Shown here in pieces: positions 1 to 6,052 of a DNA stretch of 8,981 bases. The position numbers were made by a program, and so were the translations under genes. Under the pieces are notes generated by a model. It did not search any database. It saw nothing but the letters and a program-made list of their open reading frames with translations, and was not told the origin of the DNA. Source of the DNA: Lysobacterales bacterium (GTDB taxonomy: Bacteria > Pseudomonadota > Gammaproteobacteria > Xanthomonadales > SZUA-36); the NCBI GenBank assembly GCA_026196445.1, contig JAPHTE010000056.1, forward strand, positions 1-8,981. The letters are read 5' to 3'. Numbering within the stretch: the first letter of the stretch is position 1; every line of letters starts with the position of its first letter.

Positions 1-2
1 AT

Positions 3-176
3 CGCGAGGCGGGTCTCGATGTAAAACTTCTGGATGCACTAATTCGATATAGAAATAGCTTTTGGCAAGGGGTTCCATTGACGCACCGACCGCTCTTGGC
101 CGAAAGCGGTTATACATCGTGGGAAATTCTAGCTATCCGGTTCTTGCAAGAAAGCCGTCATCCGGGTCCGCTCTAA
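3..176 (+). CDS. C-terminal fragment of unidentified protein (5' end outside window)
   Basis: An open frame enters from the left edge at base 3 and ends at TAA 174-176, giving 57 residues of C-terminus. The tail includes the stretches LLDALIRYRNSFW and SGYTSWEILAIRFLQ. I do not recognise the family. The segment is about 50 % GC by my count, visibly lower than the operon to its right, and uses more A/T-ending codons. It converges on the leftward operon, and a terminator lies between them. No signal peptide, membrane helix or catalytic motif is visible in the fragment. The frame could be fortuitous, but no in-frame stop over 57 codons and the placement just before a convergent terminator favour a real gene end. 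Confidence 0.45.
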   Translation, partial: REAGLDVKLLDALIRYRNSFWQGVPLTHRPLLAESGYTSWEILAIRFLQESRHPGPL

Positions 177-249
177 AGTTGCACATAAACACGGTGCACT
201 GATCTTTCAGGATGGATCAAGGCAAGCCGAGTACGGAGGTCTCAGATCT

Positions 250-283
250 AAAAAGGGCCGGGTGCAACGCGCGCACCCGGCCC
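250..283 (-). terminator. Rho-independent terminator of the sigma/DUF4097 operon
   Basis: A perfect 11-bp GC-rich stem (255-265 pairs with 273-283; arm GGGCCGGGTGC) has a 7-nt loop. It is followed on the minus strand by TTTTT (254-250). It lies 23 bp beyond the stop codon at 307-309 of the last gene of the leftward operon. There is no T run on the + side, so it is directional for the minus strand. Confidence 0.85.
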
Positions 284-306
284 GATCAGGAACGTTCCCG
301 GGGTAT

Positions 307-1122
307 TCAGTTACCGGATTTGGTAATCTCGATATTGCCGTTTAGTGTCTTCAAGCGGATGACAGGGCCACCGCCGTTGATGTTTGCGACGATCATATTC
401 TTCACCTTCACCTCGACACCGCCAGGGCCGTCTTCACGGATCACTTCTGGTTCCGTAGGTTGGATCTCAACCTCGTAATCCGAGTAAATCTCACCTTCCG
501 AGCTGTCGATGTGCAATTCCACACCGGCATCACTCGGTAAACCAAGCTTCAAATCGCCATTGACCGAGGTGAACGACATGGCCTGGCTGGTATCCAGGCT
601 CGCGAAGCTGACACTGATATCCCGGTTAACCGCCTCAGCGATGACCGACCCGCTGATGTTACTGGCAGTAATGGGCCCATTGACGTTTTCCAGCACCAGC
701 TTCCCGGTGATATTACTGACGATGATTTCTCCGTTATTGACCGTCGACAGATTCAGGTTTGCCAGGCGTGGCACCCGCGCCACGACGTTAACCTTCTTGG
801 CCCGCCAGTCGGTATCAACCGAGATGTGGTTGTCCCTCTCCTCCACTTCCAGCGAAAAGGCGGCAGTCTTGAGTGACTTTGTACCTGAAGGTGTAATGAT
901 CTTACGGGCACCTTCCTCGACCGTGACCTCGAACACGGCGTCTTCGCGGTCCTCACCGATGACCTCGATGCGGGCGGAAATGATCGAAATATCCAACTCG
1001 ATCGGCTCACCCGGCCTGCTCAATGGGATGTTGATAAGCTGGGGTTGTGCCTGCGCTGACGCCTGTGCGGCGAATAACGAAAATAACACGGCCAGGGCTG
1101 CTTTGTTGATGTAATCTCTCAT
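307..1122 (-). CDS. Secreted DUF4097-type beta-helical protein (distal paralog)
   Basis: 271-residue exported protein. ATG at 1122 is chosen over the longer frame (to 1212) because it has a perfect AAGGAG (1129-1134) 6 nt upstream and begins directly with a signal peptide: MRDY, a hydrophobic core, and probable cleavage after ASA (residue 23). The mature part is made of short beta-strand repeats built on NG turns: TVNNGEI, NVNGPIT, AVNRDIS, SVNGDLKLGLP and LNGNIEI. These are typical of the DUF4097/DUF4098 (adhesin-like, head-GIN) group and predict a right-handed beta-helix in the periplasm or on the surface. It has no cysteines. It is last in the sigma operon, 10 bp after its paralog and before the terminator. 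Family function is not established; a structural or envelope-stress role is inferred from context. Confidence 0.85.
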   Translation of the reverse strand: MRDYINKAALAVLFSLFAAQASAQAQPQLINIPLSRPGEPIELDISIISARIEVIGEDREDAVFEVTVEEGARKIITPSGTKSLKTAAFSLEVEERDNHISVDTDWRAKKVNVVARVPRLANLNLSTVNNGEIIVSNITGKLVLENVNGPITASNISGSVIAEAVNRDISVSFASLDTSQAMSFTSVNGDLKLGLPSDAGVELHIDSSEGEIYSDYEVEIQPTEPEVIREDGPGGVEVKVKNMIVANINGGGPVIRLKTLNGNIEITKSGN

Positions 1123-1132
1123 GGGACTCTCC

Positions 1133-1969
1133 TTAACGGTTTTTCTGAATTCGGATATCACCGTTGATCGATGAAATGGTAAAAGTGGGACCGCCGCCAG
1201 CAATGCTGACACCGGCTGCCTGATCGATACGGTAACGGTAATGGCCGTCGGAACGGCTCTCTTCCACGCGTGCGGGAATGGCCAGCGGATCGACCTGGAA
1301 TTCGGTCTTCATACGTCCGTTGAACAGGTCCATGGCCACGTTCAGGCCAGCTTTCTCAGGCAGCTTCAACTCGATGTCACCGTTGACAGTTTCAATGTTG
1401 CAATCCTGGTCTGGCGCATGTGCAAAACTGGCGCTGACTTCGCCGTTGACACTTTCCAATACCGTGCAGTTATCCAGCCCGGATACGGAGACCGGCCCGT
1501 TGACGTTGCTCGCATTGAACACGCTGGTTATGCCGCTCACTTCGACCCGGCCGTCATTGACGGTGCCGACATCAAGCAGTGTGTCCGCCGGCGCCACGAT
1601 TTCAAAACGGTAGTCAACCCGGCAACCACGGCAAGGGTTGTGGCCGTGCCAATTACGATCGTGATGACCTACCCACATGGAAACGCTGTTTTCATCGGCT
1701 TCTATATTCAGCTTGAGGTATTCCTGTGAGCGCTCGAAACGAGACTGGTCAGGCGCCGAGCGGTACTCGCTGACGGTTACCGATATCTCGCCGGTATTGC
1801 CGGTGCGGACGGTCACGTCACCCCAGATATTGCTGATCTCCAGGGTGGGCGCCGCGTGCGTTACAGCAAACCTCTCGGACCACGTGCGGGACTCCTCAAC
1901 ACGGTTTGCAGCAAGCACGGGGCTGCATAACAAAACCAGGATGCCGGCTGCTGCTAAGACATTTCTCAT
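1133..1969 (-). CDS. Secreted DUF4097-type protein with His/Cys cluster (proximal paralog)
   Basis: 278-residue exported protein. The signal peptide is residues 1-20, with cleavage likely after VLA. Its ATG overlaps the upstream stop by 4 bp (ATGA), suggesting translational coupling; a GGGAG stretch lies upstream. The C-terminal two thirds align by eye with the downstream paralog: TVNDGRVEVSGI, NVNGPVSVS, ESVNGEVSASFA, TVNGDIELKLPEKAG, and the closing AGGGPTFTISSINGDI. This indicates an old tandem duplication within the DUF4097 beta-helical family. Unlike its paralog it carries a His/Cys cluster at residues 102-116 (H102, H103, H108, H110, C113, C116), plus C168 and C190. It is probably periplasmic. 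Family role unknown; metal or redox binding is only a hypothesis. Confidence 0.85.
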   Translation of the reverse strand: MRNVLAAAGILVLLCSPVLAANRVEESRTWSERFAVTHAAPTLEISNIWGDVTVRTGNTGEISVTVSEYRSAPDQSRFERSQEYLKLNIEADENSVSMWVGHHDRNWHGHNPCRGCRVDYRFEIVAPADTLLDVGTVNDGRVEVSGITSVFNASNVNGPVSVSGLDNCTVLESVNGEVSASFAHAPDQDCNIETVNGDIELKLPEKAGLNVAMDLFNGRMKTEFQVDPLAIPARVEESRSDGHYRYRIDQAAGVSIAGGGPTFTISSINGDIRIQKNR

Positions 1970-2676
1970 ATCGATTCACTCCCGAGTGATTTATTGACAT
2001 GCCTGGCGATATCCGGATTCAGGCGCTTTTCATCTGCCAGGCGCTGCAATTGCGCCAGTTGCATTGCGTTCCCGTTGCGCAGCACGAGGTCGGCCAGCGC
2101 CAGTTGCACAATCGGTGAGTCGGCGTTTTCCAGTAACGACATCAATTCGCCGCCCACCGTGTCGGAATTCAGTTGCGACCCCAGTGCACCGATGGCGGCC
2201 GAGCGTACGGACGATGAGCGGTCGGTGGCTGCACGCTGTAACAAGGCCTGTGCGATCTGGGCATCGTCCGCGACCACGTTACGGGCATCATAAACACCCG
2301 CCAGGCGTGTTCCGGGGGCCTCGTCCTGCAGGCGGTCCAGGATCAGCTCACGGTTCAACAGGTTGATGTTCTGCTCCAACGCTGCCAGGCGGTCCTGGTC
2401 ACCGGGTTGTGGCTGGTTGGTCAACTGAGCCACGCCAAAACCGATCAGTACACAGGCGCTAGCCGTAATCCATCCAGCGTTGTTGCGCATACCCAGCCAG
2501 TCGCGTAGGCGTTCACTCCAACGCCGGGAGCTGGCCTGTTCAAGGCGCTGGTAAAATGAGCGCCGCATATCCGGTGAAGGCTCATCACGTGGCAAATCAC
2601 CCAGCGCCGTCCACAGGTTTTGCTCGGCGGTGTCGACGCTCTCGAAAGGTACGGAAGTGGTTTTCTTGTCAGGCAT
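1966..2676 (-). CDS. Probable membrane anti-sigma factor with periplasmic HEAT-like repeats
   Basis: 236 residues. Residues 1-65 are charged and cytoplasmic, with a short helical segment around LWTALGDLPR and PDMRRSFYQRLEQA resembling the N-terminal sigma-binding part of many ECF anti-sigmas, but with no HxxxCxxC zinc motif. One transmembrane helix spans about 67-85. After it come a probable coiled coil (94-118) and helical repeats rich in A, L and R (e.g. DRSSSVRSAAIGALGSQL, SPIVQLALADLVL) that look like two or three HEAT units outside the membrane. The start overlaps the sigma-factor gene by 8 bp and is preceded by GGGAGGAG. Cotranscription directly after an ECF sigma is the main argument for anti-sigma function; the HEAT region would be the sensory part. 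Direct sigma binding is inferred, not shown. Confidence 0.7.
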   Translation of the reverse strand: MPDKKTTSVPFESVDTAEQNLWTALGDLPRDEPSPDMRRSFYQRLEQASSRRWSERLRDWLGMRNNAGWITASACVLIGFGVAQLTNQPQPGDQDRLAALEQNINLLNRELILDRLQDEAPGTRLAGVYDARNVVADDAQIAQALLQRAATDRSSSVRSAAIGALGSQLNSDTVGGELMSLLENADSPIVQLALADLVLRNGNAMQLAQLQRLADEKRLNPDIARHVNKSLGSESI

Positions 2677-3238
2677 CGTGTGGAACTCCTCCCAGGTCGG
2701 TAAACGCTACGTTGAGTTGTTGCATGGCCCGGTGCATGCGCACCCGCGCGGTGCCGGTCTTGCAGCCGAGCGCCTGCGCGAGGTGTTTGAAAGAATGGAA
2801 TTCGAAACGCCCCAGCCAGATGACTTCCTGGTAATGCGGTGGCAATGACGCCAGGGCCTTCTCCAGCGTGCCAATTTGCTCGGAACCGGAGGCGGCCTGT
2901 TCAGCCGTATGGTGGTCAACCAGCTGTGATTCCGTGTATTCGTCCATTGGCACCGGGGCGGCGTGGCGCTTCTGTTTGCGCAAATAATCCAGGGTCAGGT
3001 TGCGTGCGATATTGAACAGCCAGCCCTTGAAAGTACCTTCGTGACGGAAACTACCGGCTTTCTTCAACACCCTGAGAAATATTTCCTGCGTGATGTCCTC
3101 GGCATATCCGGGGTTGCGGGTCATGCGCAGGCAATACTGGTATACGTTGGTGTGGTAGCGCTCAAACAGCGTGCCCAGGCAGGACGCATCGCCATTGGCC
3201 ACCCACTCGATCAATTGTTCGTCGGATACTGCTTGCAT
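2669..3238 (-). CDS. ECF (group 4) RNA polymerase sigma factor, first module
   Basis: 189 residues, normal length for an ECF sigma. Region 2 (about 23-91) has the core-binding and -10-recognition signature EDITQEIFLRVLK followed by GTFKGWLFNIARNLTLDYLRKQKR. Region 4 (about 125-178) has ASLPPHYQEVIWL and a helix-turn-helix ending GCKTGTARVRMHRAMQQL. Region 3 is absent, as expected for ECF members. ATG at 3238 follows only a weak GGGA. It is first in a four-gene leftward operon, overlapping the putative anti-sigma by 8 bp, the classic sigma/anti-sigma arrangement. It likely directs transcription of its own operon, and hence the DUF4097 proteins. The inducing signal cannot be read from the sequence. 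Confidence 0.95.
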   Translation of the reverse strand: MQAVSDEQLIEWVANGDASCLGTLFERYHTNVYQYCLRMTRNPGYAEDITQEIFLRVLKKAGSFRHEGTFKGWLFNIARNLTLDYLRKQKRHAAPVPMDEYTESQLVDHHTAEQAASGSEQIGTLEKALASLPPHYQEVIWLGRFEFHSFKHLAQALGCKTGTARVRMHRAMQQLNVAFTDLGGVPHDA

Positions 3239-3247
3239 CGAAATTCC

Positions 3248-3293
3248 CGTGTAACTACAGGTAAGGACACACCAGCAATAGAAACGTTACACG
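3248..3293. repeat. 8-bp inverted repeat upstream of the first sigma gene
   Basis: CGTGTAAC (3248-3255) and its exact complement GTTACACG (3286-3293) flank the candidate promoter, with a 30-bp gap. The distal arm contains the proposed -35 hexamer and the proximal arm lies beyond the start site. It could be an operator pair or a duplicated sigma -35 box in opposite orientation; it could also be chance. Confidence 0.4.
3265..3291 (-). promoter_or_regulatory. Candidate ECF-type promoter of the first sigma operon
   Basis: Reading the minus strand, TGTAAC (3291-3286) is followed after 16 nt by TGTCC (3269-3265), about 27 nt before the sigma-gene ATG. A T5 run (plus-strand AAAAA 3294-3298) sits just upstream of the -35, as at the other ECF promoters in this window. 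The -35 matches the ECF 'AAC' type, but the -10 differs from the CGTATCC of the second module, as expected if the two sigmas have different specificity. Single-copy motif, so tentative. Confidence 0.4.
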
Positions 3294-3368
3294 AAAAATG
3301 CGGCCAGGTTCATTTTGACTGCGGCGCTCTCAATTTTGAGCAGGTGGCAAGCCGGAAATTCCTCCCCC

Positions 3369-3698
3369 TTATTGCCTTGCCGATCGCTCTGTCTCAGAGT
3401 AAACCCACTCCAGGTAATCGTCATTCACGCGCTTGACGGGCACAGCGACGATGCCGGGTGTCTCGTAGGGATGAAGATTTCGAACCTCTTCAGCCACCAG
3501 CGAAAAATACTCTTTACGTGTCTTGACCACCAGGGGCACCTCCGTATCACGCTCGATACGCCCCTTCCAGTGGTATCTGCTCTCGATCTCCGGAAATATA
3601 TTCGCGCAGGCGACCCAGCGGCTGGCGATGAGCGCGTCGGATATTGTGTGGGCTGTTTCCTGGTCGGGGCAGTTGATCCAGATTTCGATCATTTTCAT
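3369..3698 (-). CDS. cutA: CutA divalent-cation tolerance protein
   Basis: 109 residues, the usual size for CutA1 (about 100-115). Diagnostic stretches are WVACANIFPEIESRYHW, then GRIERDTEVPLVVKTRKEYF, then HPYETPGIVAVPV near residues 77-88. CutA forms a ferredoxin-like trimer with signal-protein (PII-like) architecture. It was first linked genetically to copper and other divalent metal tolerance in E. coli, and its biochemical role is still debated. Start ATG 3698 has GGAG 9 nt upstream; the internal ATG two codons later is poorly spaced. It is a cytoplasmic single gene, about 130 bp upstream of the sigma operon on the same strand and divergent from the PrsW-type gene. I see no terminator between cutA and the sigma gene, so read-through is possible. 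Confidence 0.95.
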   Translation of the reverse strand: MKMIEIWINCPDQETAHTISDALIASRWVACANIFPEIESRYHWKGRIERDTEVPLVVKTRKEYFSLVAEEVRNLHPYETPGIVAVPVKRVNDDYLEWVYSETERSARQ

Positions 3699-3736
3699 CC
3701 GCGTCCGCTCCTGTATCTGTTTTAACGTAAGTCTCT

Positions 3737-3766
3737 ATTGTATCGGCTCGGGTTCAAGCGGGTAAA
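3737..3766 (-). promoter_or_regulatory. Candidate sigma-70 promoter for cutA
   Basis: On the minus strand, TTTACC (3766-3761) and TACAAT (3742-3737) are separated by 18 bp. The -10 matches the consensus at 5 of 6 positions and the -35 at 4 of 6. The predicted start, near 3730, gives a leader of about 30 nt that includes the cutA ribosome site. No comparably good promoter was seen for the divergent PrsW-type gene. Confidence 0.4.
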
Positions 3767-3816
3767 ACGATACGTGGACGTGACGTAGCGACCCCAAGCC
3801 CCTATCATTCAAACTG

Positions 3817-4536
3817 ATGGATCATCTCCTGCACCAATTGCCGATCATTCTGCCGGTGCTGTTCTGGGCCGGCTACCACTATTACAAGGACCGGCGTCTG
3901 CCGGAACCCGTCTACCTTCTGCTGCTTACGTTTGTCCTTGGCATGGGTGCGTATTATCTGAGCGGGCTGATGTACCGGTCGCTGGACCTGGTGGAACTGC
4001 GCCACAACCCGTATGAATTGGTCGAGTACTCCATTCCCGGTCTTTTTGCCTACTCCGTACTTGCAATCGGCGGTATCGAGGAACTCGCCAAGCTGTTGCC
4101 GTTCCTGCTATTCGTCATCCGCTTCAAGGACTTCAACGAGCCGATCGACGGCATCATCTACGCTTCGTTCATCGCGCTGGGTTTTGCCATGCTGGAAAAT
4201 TTCCAGTACCTGCACGGCAACACTGGTGTGGATGCATGGGCCAGGGGCTTTGCGGGGCCATTGGTACACATCGTTTTTGCATCCATCTGGGGCTATTACA
4301 TCGGTCGTGCCTTCCTGTGTAAAAGGACCCGGGTTTTGACGATTTTGCTCGCTTACATCTGTACAGCTATCCTGCACGGCTTCTACGATGTCGTGGCCAT
4401 CGCCATGCCGGCGCCCGCGTCTCCCGCTGCTGCAATACTGATCACGGTCATCTGGATCTGGCGTCTGTGGCTGATCCAGGATTTGTACAAGCTGAAGCCC
4501 GGGCGCTGCCCTCCGGACCTGCCTTACGAAGATTGA
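3817..4536 (+). CDS. PrsW-family intramembrane metalloprotease
   Basis: 239-residue polytopic membrane protein. Family motifs occur in order: EELAK (E88, E89, K92), DGIIYA (D111) followed by GFAMLEN (E127, N128), H151 in GPLVHIVFASIWGY, and LHGFYD (H187, D191). The glutamates and histidines are the presumed zinc ligands and catalytic residues. About six to seven hydrophobic segments are visible (near 8-22, 31-52, 75-101, 112-130, 146-166, 173-196, 203-222). B. subtilis PrsW makes the first cut in the anti-sigma RsiW; the substrate here is unknown. ATG 3817 lacks a clear Shine-Dalgarno, so the start is less certain, though no in-frame ATG lies between it and the upstream stop at 3781. It stands between the two ECF operons, which invites a role in anti-sigma cleavage (inference). 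Confidence 0.88.
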   Translation: MDHLLHQLPIILPVLFWAGYHYYKDRRLPEPVYLLLLTFVLGMGAYYLSGLMYRSLDLVELRHNPYELVEYSIPGLFAYSVLAIGGIEELAKLLPFLLFVIRFKDFNEPIDGIIYASFIALGFAMLENFQYLHGNTGVDAWARGFAGPLVHIVFASIWGYYIGRAFLCKRTRVLTILLAYICTAILHGFYDVVAIAMPAPASPAAAILITVIWIWRLWLIQDLYKLKPGRCPPDLPYED

Positions 4537-4573
4537 AGGAGTCAGGTTCGTTCCAATTCACGGATTGAAGGAG
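4531..4573 (+). repeat. 11-bp direct repeat after the PrsW-type gene
   Basis: GATTGAAGGAG occurs at 4531-4541 (overlapping the last codons and stop of the protease gene) and again at 4563-4573, a 32-bp period. Between the copies lies GTCAGGTTCGTTCC, reminiscent of short intergenic repeats seen in many proteobacteria. Only two copies are in this window, so the assignment as a repeat-element remnant is tentative. Confidence 0.35.
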
Positions 4574-4593
4574 CCTGCAGTTTTTTTCAAACC

Positions 4594-4624
4594 TGTAACC
4601 CTTTTGTACCGGCAGACGTATCCG
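4594..4624 (+). promoter_or_regulatory. ECF promoter of the second sigma/anti-sigma operon
   Basis: The -35 TGTAACC (4594-4600) and -10 CGTATCCG (4617-4624) are 16 bp apart. A T7 run (4581-4587) just upstream could act as an UP-like element. The 31-bp element matches the one before the spondin gene at 23 positions by my count, including both boxes completely. It resembles ECF promoters with an AAC-type -35 and CGTA -10. Its place about 40 nt before the sigma gene implies autoregulation. Confidence 0.75.
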
Positions 4625-4664
4625 ACTGAAATAGTGGCCGTAGCCGGGGAAACTGGATGAAGCT

Positions 4665-5330
4665 GTGACTGAATTGACTTCTTTGTTAGCATCAAGGTCT
4701 GTTTCGATCAGCAGTCCGGGGATAAACCCTGTCCCGGACCTGCCGGTATACATGGAAAACACGGAAGAAAATTCATTGCAATACGAGTCCGACGAACTGC
4801 GCTGGTCGCGCATGATGGCCAATGCGCAGGCGGGTATCGAGAGTGATTACCGGGCCTTGTTAAGCGAGCTGACGCAAGTCATTCATGGCTTTTTGCGCAA
4901 CCGCTTCGGCAATGGTCATTTCGTCGAGGATTGCGTTCAGGAGGCATTGATTGCCATACACCAGGCCAGGCACACCTATGACCGGCGCAGGCCGTTTCGG
5001 CCCTGGTTGTTCGCAATCGTTCGCCACAAGGCGATCGACACGTTGCGTAAGCAACGCACGCGGCAAACAGTAACTGACCAATACCAGGAAACGCAGGAGG
5101 TCCTGGAACAGTCAGACCACGCGAACCAAGCGGAGGCCGAGATGACAAGGAGCCGGTTGCTCGATGCACTACCGGAACCACACAGGGAAGTGCTGGTGTT
5201 GACAAAGATCGTAGGTTTGAGCGTCGCGGAGACTGCAGAGAAACTGGGGATTTCTCAGAGCCTGGTCAAGGTTCGTGTACACCGGGCTATCCGCAAGTTG
5301 AGAATAGAAATGGAGTCGGAAACACTGTGA
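4665..5330 (+). CDS. ECF sigma factor, second module (partner of DUF1109/NrsF-type anti-sigma)
   Basis: 221 residues from a GTG start. Region 2 lies at about 55-135, with VEDCVQEALIAIHQAR and RPFRPWLFAIVRHKAIDTLRKQ. Region 4 lies at about 163-215, with DALPEPHREVLVLTKIVGLS and the helix-turn-helix AEKLGISQSLVKVRVHRAIRKL. It resembles sigma factors paired with DUF1109 proteins, such as Caulobacter SigF. Family members are usually about 170-190 residues, so the first 45-50 residues are an unusual extension. ATG 4752 (residue 30) is an alternative start, but neither site has a strong Shine-Dalgarno. The stop overlaps the anti-sigma start by 4 bp (GTGA). The upstream ECF promoter indicates autoregulation, and the same motif before the spondin gene marks a target. 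Confidence 0.93.
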   Translation: MTELTSLLASRSVSISSPGINPVPDLPVYMENTEENSLQYESDELRWSRMMANAQAGIESDYRALLSELTQVIHGFLRNRFGNGHFVEDCVQEALIAIHQARHTYDRRRPFRPWLFAIVRHKAIDTLRKQRTRQTVTDQYQETQEVLEQSDHANQAEAEMTRSRLLDALPEPHREVLVLTKIVGLSVAETAEKLGISQSLVKVRVHRAIRKLRIEMESETL

Positions 5331-5986
5331 AAGATTACAAGACATTGATTTCAGAGCTTAGCAGTGGCCTGGCGCCAGTCTCGCCACCGCGAAATATCGA
5401 CCTGGTTGCACTGGCGTGGTTCCTGTTGAGCACCTGTTTTGTGGTCGTGGTAACCCTGCTGATTGACCCGATCCGCCCGGGCGCTCTGATGCAACTCGCT
5501 TCGAAACCGCGTTTCCTGCTGGAGACCATGCTGGGGGTGGCCGCCATCCTGTGGGTCAGCCTTGCAGCATTCCGCTCTGCCGTCCCAGGTGCATTGACCG
5601 GACGGTTTGCGACCACTGGCCTGTTCCTTATTGCGCTCTGGTTGATCCAGTATCTCATCGGCCTGGTCAGCCCTGCACTCGAACCGTCCACGCTGGGAGA
5701 CCGTCACCACTGCTGGCTTGAAGCGATGATTTATTCGCTTCCGGTAACCGTGGCCGGGTTATTGGTCGTCGGCCGGAATTACCCATTGAGACCCATCCGT
5801 GCAGGCATGTTTGTCGGCCTGGTTGCCGGTATGCTGCCTGCCCTGTTCATGCAACTGGCATGCATGTATGAGCCGTCGCATATCATCATGTTTCACATTC
5901 TCCCAGGCTTGTTAATGGCCGCGGTAAGTATCGGCATCGCCGCGTGGTGGCACGCGCTTAGCCGCAGCAAGGGAATCGCTGATTAG
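5327..5986 (+). CDS. DUF1109/NrsF-type six-helix membrane anti-sigma factor
   Basis: 219 residues with a GTG start overlapping the sigma stop (GTGA). A short cytoplasmic N-terminus (1-24) with SELSSGLAPVSPP is followed by six hydrophobic segments near 25-46, 63-83, 93-115, 135-150, 157-179 and 185-207. This is the DUF1109 layout. It has the family's two key cysteines, C129 in DRHHCWLEAMIYSLPV and C179 in MQLACMYEPSHIIMFH, with H127, H128, H185 and H190 close by. In Caulobacter, NrsF holds sigma-F inactive, and conserved cysteines are needed for release under heavy-metal stress. A similar redox or metal sensing role here follows from family knowledge plus gene order. Translational coupling to the sigma gene would keep the two proteins balanced. 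Confidence 0.88.
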   Translation: MKDYKTLISELSSGLAPVSPPRNIDLVALAWFLLSTCFVVVVTLLIDPIRPGALMQLASKPRFLLETMLGVAAILWVSLAAFRSAVPGALTGRFATTGLFLIALWLIQYLIGLVSPALEPSTLGDRHHCWLEAMIYSLPVTVAGLLVVGRNYPLRPIRAGMFVGLVAGMLPALFMQLACMYEPSHIIMFHILPGLLMAAVSIGIAAWWHALSRSKGIAD

Positions 5987-6008
5987 ATTCCATCAGCAGC
6001 GCCACGTG

Positions 6009-6031
6009 TTTCGGCAGAAAATCTGCTGAAA
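6009..6031. other. Inverted repeat between anti-sigma gene and spondin promoter
   Basis: A 10-bp stem with one G-T pair (6009-6018 with 6022-6031, arm TTTCGGCAGA) and an AAA loop lies 22 bp after the anti-sigma stop. It could weakly end the operon transcript, but it is followed by TAAAAATT instead of a T run, so it is not called a terminator. The A/T-rich stretch next to it lies upstream of the spondin -35. Confidence 0.35.
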
Positions 6032-6052
6032 TAAAAATTCTCCGGGTGCTCG

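Noticed and set aside
509..1114. Long + strand reading frame (201 codons) opposite the distal DUF4097 gene
   Set aside because: It is antisense to a protein with signal peptide, ribosome site and family repeats; its translation shows no motif and it has no ribosome site.
1123..1212. Extending the distal DUF4097 gene to the ATG at 1212
   Set aside because: It would overlap the upstream paralog by 80 bp and bury the signal peptide 30 residues in, whereas ATG 1122 has a perfect ribosome site.
1616..1630. CRGC in the proximal DUF4097 protein as a c-type heme site
   Set aside because: The heme motif needs CxxCH; the residue after the second cysteine is arginine.
1241..1729. Long + strand frame (162 codons) opposite the proximal DUF4097 gene
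   Set aside because: Shadow of the well-supported minus-strand gene; low-complexity translation with no recognisable domain.
2963..3436. + strand frame (157 codons) opposite the first sigma gene
   Set aside because: Overlaps a clear ECF sigma on the other strand and runs into the cutA gene; no start signal.
3719..3745. TTTAACG ... TGTATCG upstream of the PrsW-type gene as a third copy of the ECF motif
   Set aside because: Spacing is about 11 bp in place of 16, and both boxes are degenerate compared with the two good copies.
4574..4590. T7 tract after the protease gene as a terminator
   Set aside because: No GC-rich stem precedes it; its place just upstream of the -35 fits an UP-like element better.
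5335..5710. Two minus-strand frames of about 119 codons opposite the anti-sigma gene
   Set aside because: They are antisense to a six-helix DUF1109 protein and have no ribosome sites or motifs.
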